This document shows positions 37,601-49,600 of a stretch of 64,000 nt of DNA, in pieces. The notes beneath the pieces were generated by a model, which saw only the letters and a list, made by a program, of their open reading frames with translations, did no database searches and was not told where the DNA came from. Made by a program: the position numbers and the translations under genes. The stretch's first letter is position 1. Every line of letters starts with the position of its first letter. Origin of the DNA: Solen grandis. Lineage: Eukaryota; Mollusca; Bivalvia; Adapedonta; Solenidae. Location: positions 36,453,398-36,517,397 of the forward strand of contig CM037792.1 in the NCBI GenBank assembly GCA_021229015.1, in the 5' to 3' direction.

Positions 37601-40600
37601 ATCAATTACAGAGTGTCTCACATTCAGTGTCAAATGTCTCACGTTGTAATATATATTTGCAATGCTTACGTTCACTGTTTACCTTCTATTGTCACAGAAA
37701 AATGAGATATATCACACGTGATCTTCCACATTCGCATTTTCATATAATATACATTATCACATTGACATTACTTAGCACCATTTTAAATAGTAAATTGTAT
37801 CGTTTGCATTGCCAGTTTTAAGTTGTGACATTTTCATTGCCACGTGTATTTTGCCGTAAAGAAATGTTACAGCATGAATCCAGTAACCACGCGGTTATAA
37901 TTTGAATTGAGATGCTCCAAAATCGAACAGTCCGTTTTTTAAGGGCAGTCATCTACAGATGACATTTATCATAAAGGAGTGACATCAAAACTGCAGGGGC
38001 TTCCGTAGCCGAGAGGGTTAAGTCGCTGACTTTTACACTGACTTAGCCCCTCAACTCGTGGGTTCGAATCCTGGCAGGGTCATTCGGATTTTCATGTGAG
38101 GAAGCCTTCCAGCTGGCTTGTGGTAGGTCGGTGGTTCTACCCGGATGCATCCGTGCATTTGGGGTCTTCCTCCACCTGTAATTAGCTGGACGTCGCTATA
38201 TGACTGAAATACTGTCGAAGCGACGGTAAACTCAAATAGTCAAGTCAAGTCATGTCAAAAATGCAGCTGTTTATATCACGTACAGTCGTTTTTAATCAAA
38301 ATACAGTTAAGTTAGATACAGTTATGTATTTATCTAGATATGGGAAGAAACTAGAATAGTTGCTGTTGGCCCGGCTATGAATCTGGAACTATTCAAAAAC
38401 TTGAATGCGAAAGCACCAAACGAACACGCTCTAGGAATGGGTTTGATTGAAAATGACCATATCGTGACCATGTCGTGTAAAAATGCGTCCCATGTTCGAT
38501 TCCTGGTCACGTACGTAAGAGGGTACAGTGGTCGCCCGTCATGGTCGCAGACACATGGGTTTTCTCCTACCCTCCTCAATACATTGTTATTACAAATACA
38601 TATATCTATCTATCATATGATATTCCCAATGATGTTATAAATTGCTAACATCGCTAAGCAAGAGTTCATTAATCGATAACTGTAAACACTTCTACCGGTT
38701 GGGTGGGCGGGGTAAATCTAACCACCTTACTTTAACGATGAAGCTACGTGGCCTTACGCTGGCTTATAAAGACGATAATACACGAAAATATCGTGCTCAC
38801 TTATAAACAAAAACTACCATAAATAAATACATTAGTATTTTCTCCCGATAAAATCGTTACTAATGATCACATAATGACACGTGTCTCACTAACATTGTGT
38901 GCTTATCCACCTTTATTTGATTAAGATAAACACTCATTTCTTTTATTTTTTACTGAGTACTTCAATTAGAACGACCAAAAGAGAAAACGTGTATACACCT
39001 ACAGCTATATAAAGTCAAAAGTTGTTTAAAACGGTACTGGTTTTTTCCTTCCTCAACATATAATTTGTAATTCCAGGACAGGTTGAAAAGAAACATGTCT
39101 CTTGTTTATAATATAGAAGTATGACAGCATAATGCCTATGAAAAAGGTTCCCTAATACTGTCTGAAAGTCTCAAATATCAGTGGAACGTTAAAAATTCCA
39201 AACATACAAACCAAATATTAATTCGCTAATTGTTAGTATTTGTTTCATGTAGACAAATTCTAATAACTGGCATTTAAGGCAATTGGTCTTGTTTGCTTTA
39301 TAATACCAAAAACGTATCAAAGAACAACACTACATGCAATAAAACATCTGTTTCGCCCATATGGTATCCTGCTACGATTACTTATCAATTATCTTCGATT
39401 TACTAATTTAGTTTCTTCAATTTAAAAGCATTGTGTCATAAATACTTCCGTACCTACAGTTACAATAGTAAATTATTTCGAGGGGTGAGAGTGAAACTAG
39501 GCTAGGTGCATTTGTATATATAATCACTTAGCCTAGTTTCGCTCTCACCCCTCGATTTTATATTTTTAAGTCCATGCCTGGAGTGATTATGCAGAAGAAC
39601 TAATTGATTTTAAATACCAAAATACTGTCCCGTTTACTTAGCCTTTGTTTGTTTAAATATCCTTACACACTTCTGGATAGGGCAATATATACATACTTTT
39701 GTATTATCTCAATGTAGCTTTCTGTGTAGATGGTCGTTTATTTTCAATGTAACAGCTTCGTATGGTGCTAATGTAGCTATCTTGTAGGTTGACTCTTGAT
39801 TTAAATGTGACAGCTAAGGGTTGTGCTAATGTAGCTATCCGTGTAGGTTGATTCTTGATTTCAATGTAACAGCTAAGGGTTGTGGTATTGTAGCTATCCG
39901 TGTAGGTTGACTCTTGATTTCAATGTAACAGCTAAGGGTTGTGCTAATGTAGCTATCCGTGTAGGATGACTCTTGATTTCAATGTAACAGCTAAGGGTTG
40001 TGCTAATGTAGCTATCCGCGTAGGTTGACTCTTGATTTCAATGTGACAGCTAAGGGTTGTGCTACTGTAGTTATCCGCGTAGGATGACTCTTGATTACAA
40101 TGTAATAGCTAAGGGTTGTGCTAATGTAGCTATCCGCGTATGTTGACTCTTGATTACAATGTAATAGCTAAGGGTTGTGCTAATGTAGCTATCCGCGTAG
40201 GTTGACTCTTGATTACAATGTAATAGCTAAGTGTTGTGCTAATGTAGCTATCCGTGTAGGTTGACTCTTGATTTCAATGTGACAGCTAAGGGTTGTGCTA
40301 ATGTAGCTATCCGCGTAGGATGACTCTTGATTTCATTGTAATAGCTAAGGGTTGTGCTAATGTAGCTTTCCGTGTATGTTGGCTCTTGATTTCAATGTAA
40401 TAGCTAAGGGTTGTGCTAATGTAGCTATCCGCGTAGGTTGACTCTTGATTTCAATGTAAAGCTAAGGGTTGTGCTAATGTAGCTATCCGTGTAGGTTGAC
40501 TCTTGATTTTCAATGTAACAGCTAAGGGTTGTGGTGTTGTAGCTATCCGTGTAGGTTGACTCTTGATTTCAATGTAACAGTTCGGGGAGATCCATGTAGG

Positions 40601-43600
40601 TGAGTGCTTGTGATCAATGTGCTATTTGTGCTGTAAGTATAGGTGACAGTTTAGGTGGACGCCTGAATTCAATGTAATAGCTCTGGGCAGATTTATTGTA
40701 GCTATTTGTGTAATTAAACGCTATATTGCAATGACGGTACAAGATATAATATTCAAGAATCTTTTCACGTCGGTTATCTACATTACAGGACATGAGCTGG
40801 CATAGCTATTATCCCGCAGGTGTTTGCGTTAGCGAACGCATGATCTTAATTGAACAGCTCAATGTGGTTTTCTTGTAGCTGTATTTATTGATGATGGTGG
40901 TGTGATTTCCGTGTAACAGCTTGATGTGGTAAATTGTGGCTCCTTGTTTTGATGTACTCTTGATTTCACTGCAATAGCTAAATGATTTATTTAACAAGGT
41001 GATGTTATTGTAGATGTCTATGTCAGCGAACGCTTGATTTTAATGTAACAGCTCAAGGTGATGTTATTGTAGCTGTCTACGTCAGCGAACGTTTGATTTC
41101 AGTTATATGAGTATGTGATGTTTTTGCAGCTGTCTGTGTTGATGTATGCTTTAGTTTCATTTAGTTATAACAGCCAAGTGTGGTGTTAGTGTCGCCGACT
41201 GTGTTAGTTAAAGCTTGATTCAGATGTAACAGTTCAAAGTGGTTTTGAGTAGAAGAACGGTTGGTTTCAGTGTATCAGCAAATCTAGATTTCTGTTTTTT
41301 GAGGAGGCTTGATTTCGATGTAACAGCTAAACACCGAGGGTGTTAATGAAACTGTCTATGTCGGCGAACGTTGTCTTAATGTAACAGCTGTATGTAATGA
41401 TATTATAGCTGTCTGTGTTGATGAACGCTTGATTGCAATGTAACAGCTCAATATGGTGTTAGTGTCGCTGTCTGTGTCAATGAACGCTTGATTGCAATGT
41501 AACAGCTCAATATTGGGTTAGTGTCGCTGTCTGTGTCAATGAACGCTTGATTGCAGTGTAACAGCTCAATACGGTGCTAGTGTCGCTGTCTGTGTCAATG
41601 AACGCATGATTGCAATGTAACAGCTCAATACGGTGTTAGTGTCGCTGTCTGTGTTAATGAAGGCTTGATTGCAATGTAACAGCTCGATGTGTTGTTGGTA
41701 TTACTGTCTATGTTGATGAACGCTTGATTTTTCTGTGTTATTCCATTGTTGCTGCTCCGGGGCATTTTTTTTTTGTAAGTTTATCCCATTGATAAGTAGC
41801 TCTACGTTTAATACCAGTAGTATGGAAATGTTTGTAGATGGTTATATCGGGTTGATCGAATGGACATCTTTCTTTTGGTTTCCATGAATATGTGTTTTCT
41901 CCCTACATATATGTATTGTGTCAAGTAATAAATCTTATTAACTGTGGACCTGTATGTTTATTTTGTGCTGAATGTCGTGCCCATGCGTTTCCACTTATTT
42001 ATTTGTCAGAGAACTGTGTATATTTTTTGTTATTATTTATTTACGCAATGTACTGGTGCTTAACCTTCTTCATTTTATTTTTCCAAGAAGAAAGGAAAAA
42101 GAGAGAGCGAGAATTCTTCTTTGCTGAGCTGAAAAGACTGAAAGACAGTTTAAGGAAGGAGTCCAGTAAAATCAAGAAGCCAAAAGTGTAAGTATAACAT
42201 ATCGTAAAATCATTATTTTTCGTTGACATTAAATCGACGAGATTGTTAAAAAGTCATTTTCGAGGGTACATATGTTCATGGATTGAAGTTATAGAAAATA
42301 TTAGGTCCACCATCGTCGGATACCCACGCCCGATCAATCGGATCGATATTATCAAAAAAAAAACAAAAAATACACGATTTATGTTATTATGCATGTACAG
42401 ACCATCTTGTGTGCATCTTTTTGTATGTCCAAATATTTTTTTTAAAAAAAAGCGAAAAAGAAACACGGAATGACCTTGACATTATTGGTGTACTGGTTCC
42501 TGTGAGTTCTCAGAACGAGATCGCATATTTAATTCCCAAAGCGATTAATTGCCTTTGTGCTCTGCTTATATCAACGAAATAGAAAGTCCATGTTATGTTT
42601 GATATGGAATTAAGATTATTTCACTCGAATCTTAATTACAACTAGGCAGTAATTTAAGATAATATGGTATTTACAAGTTACATTGACAGGTTTCTGTTGT
42701 CTCCACCCTTTCAAACTGTTAAATTAGTTCCTTAATCCATATTCATTTCACACCATTATTAAGATGCATAGGCTACATGTTGCAGGAGAGACCACTATCC
42801 GGACGTCTTCACAAGCCTGGAACCATACTACAACACTTACACAGCCAATTATCTTATAAACATGGTAAGTCGGGTACCAGTAGGATGCATCTCATTAACA
42901 CGGCAAGTCCAGTGCCAGTTGTCTATATATCGCCAATATTCTTATAAACATGGTAAGTCGGGTACCAGTAGGATGCATCTCATTAACACGGCAAGTCCAG
43001 TGCCAGTTGTCTATATATCGCCAACTATCTCATGAACACGTTAAGTCGGGTACCAGGAGGATACACAGTCAATTATCTCACTAATACGATAAGTCGGTAC
43101 CAAGAGGATGTATCTCATTAACACGGTAAGTCGGGTTCTAGTAGGATGTACACAACCACAATCTATCCTTTTAACATGGAAAGTAGGAAGGTGTTCTTTT
43201 CCTTCATAAATGATCATAGTAAGGTGAAAAAATAACTATGATCAGACACGTCGGACTCTGACTTTGACACGTGGATATGGTGATACTACTGGTTAAAAAC
43301 TTCAACGACTGTAATGGTGATTTTTCTTCTTTAACAGCCTGAACTCGGATACAAGGAAAAACAACCAGCGGACGTAGTACAAAAGCCAAACAATCCGGAC
43401 GATGAGAAAGAGGTGAGAGCTGGTAACTGATTCGTATGGTAACGGCATTCTAAAAGCGGCGACAAGAAAGACAAACATAGTTTGAGATGACAGTCCTCTT
43501 CTGTCTCATGGGCAGATCACGTGACAGCCTAAACCTGATAACAATGTTCATTTTGCCTGTTAAAATATAGTCCAAATATGGCTGCTTCCTATCATTTATC

Positions 43601-46600
43601 TTTTTTTTCTTCACCTTTTTTTTCAGTTTGATTGTATATGTATATCAATGCGATGGGGTATAGGTAATTTGTTGTCTATTTATTCGTGAAACGCCAACTT
43701 CCCTGTGTCTGCAAATTATTTTTCAACAAACATTCTCTTCATAGTTTTAATATAATACATGGATGCAAAACTTCACCAGAAAGAAAAATGACATCAGTTC
43801 TCCAGTTTAAGTTATAATATATATATTGGAGAGAGATTACATTTATTCAAGTGTGTAGGAAAAAAATTAATGAGAAACCGAGTAGAGAAAAAAGATAATA
43901 TGAAAATCAGGAGTTAAACAGGCAGAAAAAAAGAGAGGGGGAGATTGTTTTGTTGTTGTTGTTTTTTGTGAGAGAGAGAATTTACTTCTGTAAACATACA
44001 ATATCATGTAAACTACCTCTCTAACTATGTGTATCTGTCCCCAACCCTGGGAGAACAGAAAGACCTGATGTACACGACCCGTATGACGGCCATCGGTTTG
44101 TGTGACCCATGGATGAGCCTCAGCATGGACCGAGCCGTCCTGCCAAAGCTCGAGACAGCCGAGATGAAGCGGAAACGCATGGAACAGATCCACGCGGAAC
44201 CGAAACCCAAGTCGTAAGTGTCCATTTGTCGGGTCCTTGACCGGTGTGTTTGCGTGGGGCGCTGCACGCTTTTATCATAACATAAACATTAGTTGAGAGT
44301 TTAGTTTGAAGCACAGTTGATCCTGTGTTTGCGATCCCCTTAGATGTACAGTTATTAGCAATATCATTTGTTTCTAGAACTTATTTTATTCCTTAATAAA
44401 ACCCCATAATCTGACTTCAAGTGGTCACCCTCATCATCGGATACCCACTACATATTTACCGTCAGAACTTTATCATTTATAGCAGGGCAATCGGCTAAGT
44501 TATGAGTTAATCCTATAATATTTACGCTTACGTCAGCGGGAGACGTTGTTCAATCCTAAACAAAAGGTTGACATAACCCGTACAAAATCATACAGGAGTT
44601 TAACTTCGAATGAGTTTTGGAGTGGTACTGAGAGAACTGAACGGTGTACAAAGTATTAATTAATATAAGACAAGCAATTGATTGGATAGAAGATTTCAAC
44701 GGTTATATGCACGGAACTAATCAGATAACTGCCTTTTGCTTACTTAATGCGTAGGAAAATAACGTTTTCGTGGATAACAAGCTTTAGAGCAATGGAATAT
44801 TTTCTTCAAGTGGGTTTCCGATGATGGACCCGTTGAAGGAGTTTTATGTGGCAAGCAGACCTGACATAATGTAGAGCGTATTTTTTTCAGTTTTGTGCAG
44901 GAAATTTTAATAAAACTCGAGAACCGAAAGGGAAAGTCTAAATCCTTGGATGATCGCAGATAATGTTTATCGTTTAGGAAAACAATTGGGCTTGTACCGG
45001 TACTATGAATATTTCTCGAATTAGCCATAATATTCGGAAATCCTCCTAAGTTTGTCATGTCATACATTTAATTTTACAATGACAAACCAGTTAGGCATTT
45101 TAAGTCGCTAAATCTATATGCATGTTCAGCTTAGTTCAGTCCCTTGACTTTTACCGTTGTCATAGTGACGTGAAAGGGAGAAGTCCACCTCCATGTTGGT
45201 CAAGGCAATCACTGGCATTCCCTTTAGTCTCAGACATGGTCATGTTTACTTATTCCTATATTTTATCATGTTGGTGCCCTAATCCTATGTCCTCCTTCGG
45301 CGTTTCCCAATTGCCTTGATCAATAATTTTGCACATCGTGTCATGAAGTGTAGCATGACTGAACCATCAAGGCTCTTATAGCCATATGCAGATAGGATAA
45401 GCTCATGGGATCCAGTCAAACTCTAAATCTTATTTCCTCACTTTTTGATCTTGTACCCAAGGTATAAAATACAAAGTAGAATCCTAGGGCAATTCAATTT
45501 CGCAAGTTTACGTGCGGTATCGTATTGAGATTTTCCTCATTTCAAAACACACTTTATGTTAGATGTAGAGTTGTTATATTTTTAAGCGTGTGGAAAAAAT
45601 ATTCAGTGCTTTAATGGAAGCATTTTCAAATTGGTCTACTTGTTCTACTTGAAAATTTCTCATCAAGTCTGCTTGTCCCTAACTAGTTGAGAACCCTATG
45701 TAGCCATATAATCTAAGCCTATTTTGTCTGTATTTTTTATATTTATTTGCCATATCCTTAACACAGTCTTGTCTTTTGAATTAATAATTGCTTGTCAAGG
45801 TCTTCATTCAAGCACAGAGTCTCACTCAATGTTGGTATATTAATTACTAAGTTAAGTTTTATTGGCATCTACGAAATTTTGGATTGACCAATTCCTGGAG
45901 CTAAATGTTTAATGCCAACTGCAAAGAAAAATGGATCTACCCATTCACATGAAATGGTGCGCCCGGAGATCGAACCAAAGTCATTTCGGTTCCCTAATGG
46001 CAATGTCTCATTTGTTTCATGTACATAATACACACCCATAACATTCAGCTAGCCCAAAAGAACAATTAGTAATCCCTTTAAGGTATCTTTTCTGATTTGT
46101 AGTCCAGTTATATCAAATGTCATTTCTCAGCAAAGTGCATGTTGTCTTGTTTTAATATTCTATTCTGATATGGCACGAGTCCCAGCAGCAAATTTAGCGC
46201 ACTGCTCGTCATTAGTTCGTCATTATTTTTGGGCGAGTTTTTCCACGAAAAAATACCGTACTTTAAATTGATGATGACCTTGTGACCTTGACCTTTGACC
46301 TTTTTTTTATATGAAAAAGGCCTTTTAGTTAATTTGCTATAACTTCAATGTGCTTCATTGGTTTGCCTCAGTCTTTTGACAGTTAAGTGGATGGGCGTCT
46401 TAATTATGAAGTTGACTTTGACCTTTGACCTTTTTTTATGAAAAAGCCCGAAAAAGGTCATCCATAATACAGTCAGATCTTGTTTTATTAAATATTTTAA
46501 TAAATGACGTATGTACTTGTCTTTGATATTAGTGGTTACCATACTAAAATACTTTAAAACATAAAATAATTATTATAATTTATTGCGTATTAGGAAAATC

Positions 46601-49600
46601 GTAAAATATGTCTTTAAGTACTTAAGTTTATTTAGCGCTATCTAAGATTGGTTGATTTTGAGTCTATTTATCGATGTATTTGTCTTTCTCCAAAACTCTC
46701 TGAATGCCAATTTTTCATATCATGACTGTGGTTTGACCATCTTATTGTCAAAGCAATGTTAGGGAAACTTTGCTTACATGTTCACACACATGTAACAATT
46801 TATGTATGCACACTATTAATACATGATTCAGTTTTTGGTTTTATCATTCGATTGAATTTTCTATTGCTTGGTTTCAAAATACTTACAGCTTTTATCTTTA
46901 GTGAGCAGTTTGTAGTAAAATGTCTAAGGCTTCTAATCGAGCTCGGACGTTATGTACTCTAATGTTTGCGTATTGTTGCTATGGAAACTGTTTAACTACC
47001 CATGTACTATGTCCACCGCTCTGTCAACTAACACATATTATTATACAGTGGATCGATGAAAGGTAGCACAGAACAAGCTCAAAAATCGTAAGTTTTCGTT
47101 TAGGTAATCCATCCATCATTAAATTATAACCATGGTCCATCAAATGCTTAAAAAGACATCAGTGCAGATGCAAGCATCCATTGTCTTGAAGTTATAGGCT
47201 ATTTCGCTCTAAGTCTATAAAGGTTTGCATTTATTATAAAATTCCAACGATCACTTGATAGATCATGATCATAATTTAATAATGAATAGATTTCCTTAAA
47301 CCAAACCATTTTATTTTTCTCTGACTTGGAAACACATTCTTAAAACTAGCCAAGGAAGAATCCAGTAATTAAAATATTTTTTATAATTATCCATTTAATT
47401 CAGGACAAAATAAAATTGTCCCATCATGGCGCTCTATGGTTAAATTCGTGTTCTGTGTTTATTTATTTTTAAATTTTAAAGAAAAGTACAGTGTTGAGTT
47501 TTAATTTTTTGTGATAAACACCTATGTACTAGAAAAATATAAACATTTTAAACCATTTACTTTTTCACTTAATGTACATACAACTACCGTGACTTTATAT
47601 GCTGTTGTCATTGGCAGTATATATGTATAGTTGACGCTATTTCAAGGTCAAGTAAGTCAAAGAGGCCGGAAGCGAAGCAAGGCAGCACGCGCCTACCGAG
47701 GTTTCCCGTCATAAATCCGCCTAGCAACGAGTTATCAACAAAGGAACTGTATTACGGAGATGTGCCCATGCTAAGGTAATATAACTTGTATAACAAATCC
47801 AAATGTTACAGCAGTTAATTTAAACTTATTCATTTTCCGTCATTTGAGAAACATGCTATACTAATCCCTACTGAAGGTTCCTGGATTTGGACCAGTACTT
47901 AGCGCCTGGAAAGATCCTGAAAAATTCATGCCGCTAACGAGGTTCGAAGCAACAACCTTCGGATCCGAAGTTATATACATTACCACTGGGCTTGAGGTTA
48001 GGAGCAGTTTTGAAACATCTTAATAAAACACAAGTGACATAAAAAGAAAACTTAGATGGAGTCACTTGTCTGATATTGAATTGATTTCACTACAGAAACT
48101 CGGGATAACTTATCTAACTTTCTTTCCCTGCCTGAGCCCTGATTGTATTTTGGCCACAGAAACTTCCTAAATAGATACTTGCACACTTTGTCAAGTAATC
48201 TTCCCTTTGTAACCACACCGGGGGGGGGGGGGGGTGTGGCTAGGCTAGTGACTCAGATATGTCGTCTCCAGATAGATGGTCTTAACAGGTGGACTTAATG
48301 GTGGAGATTAGGCTATTGAATGTCTGTCTAAAATTAATTGCTTCCAAAAATATATGTTGGTAATACTATCGACAGTGGTCTTTGATTCGAGGGGTAGTCT
48401 TGAATCCGGTGGTGGTGGTGGGGGGGGGGGTAGTCTTGTTTTTTAGTCTTGAATTCTGGAGGGAGGGGGTAGTCTTTAAGTAGGTTCATTTGTATAGGTT
48501 ACTTGCTCAAAACTTGCTTTGCCACTGTGCAAAAATTAGCAAAATGCCTCGTCATTTCATTTTTCCTGGATTAAAAAAAGAGAAGAAAGAACAAATGTCT
48601 CTTTTGTGGCAATCTGCTTGCATATCATCCATGATATTTTATAGACAAGTTACAGTCCTTCAGTAAAAGATGCAAACAATTAATGTTCATAATCACCTTG
48701 TACCAGGGATTCTATCATTTTCTACAAAAAAGGCTCCTTTCCATCCATTTTGGTGAATTTCAACAGTTTCTTCCACTTTGATATCCTTTGATTTAAATCC
48801 TTTATTTTTGTCGTCTGCAATTACACTTTTGCTTGTACAATGTTGTTGATATGTATATTGAATGAAATCATCATTAATTCTATCTCCATTTATGTTTCCT
48901 CCCTTTAAGCCCACTACTCTGATATGAATGTAGAATATTGATTCTTTATTTTATCACTACATACAAGTATGGCCGTTATTTTTACGCGCGGTGCACATGG
49001 GAGAGGGGGCGGCGGGGGGGTATTTCTTTCCTTTCCCACTCGTCTCCCCATCTTCTCTTGAAGCGATATTTCTTTATATTTGATGAAAAATGATCGATGT
49101 TATATAATAAATAGAATAATTAAGTGCATTTGGGTTAAAATATCAAAATTATGTCACTCGAACGGGATGTTAGACAGATGAAGTTTTTTTGTTTTTGTTT
49201 TTTTGTTTTTTTTTGTTTTTTTCCAACCGGATATCATACCATTCTCGGGACATCATTTTGATATTAACCCAATACAGTTAATCATCCTCTGTCTATTACA
49301 CTTTTCAGCATGCACATTTATGTTGTATTCTTGTTGTGCTGATATTAAACATTGTACCGTTCTGTTTTGCCCATAGGGATGAACTGTACAAAAATTTTAG
49401 TCACAACGGAGAGGGCAGGAAAAAGGCCGATTACACCCGAACACGCCAGGATTTCTACCGGATGGAACTCGATAGGTAAGTAACCTTAAACTTTGGATTT
49501 TAAATAGAACGGTTGATCTTCTTTAATATCAATTAGGAAACATGTTTTTTATAACTCATACTTATTCAACTATAGATTTCTGAGTGTGACCAGTACTTTT

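Larger units (their letters stand above)
34112..42087 (+). other. Intron 3 (8.0 kb), satellite-rich
   Basis: It contains the decayed MITE hairpin, tRNA-derived SINEs (35842-35910, 37999-38258, 38440-38590), a 28-bp minisatellite, a perfect hairpin at 39479-39554 and about 2 kb of 60-61-bp satellite. No exon was identified. Confidence 0.6.

Noticed and set aside
43867..44314. Minus-strand frames opposite exon 7
   Set aside because: They are antisense shadows of a GC-rich exon; the plus-strand exon has matching splice sites and phase.
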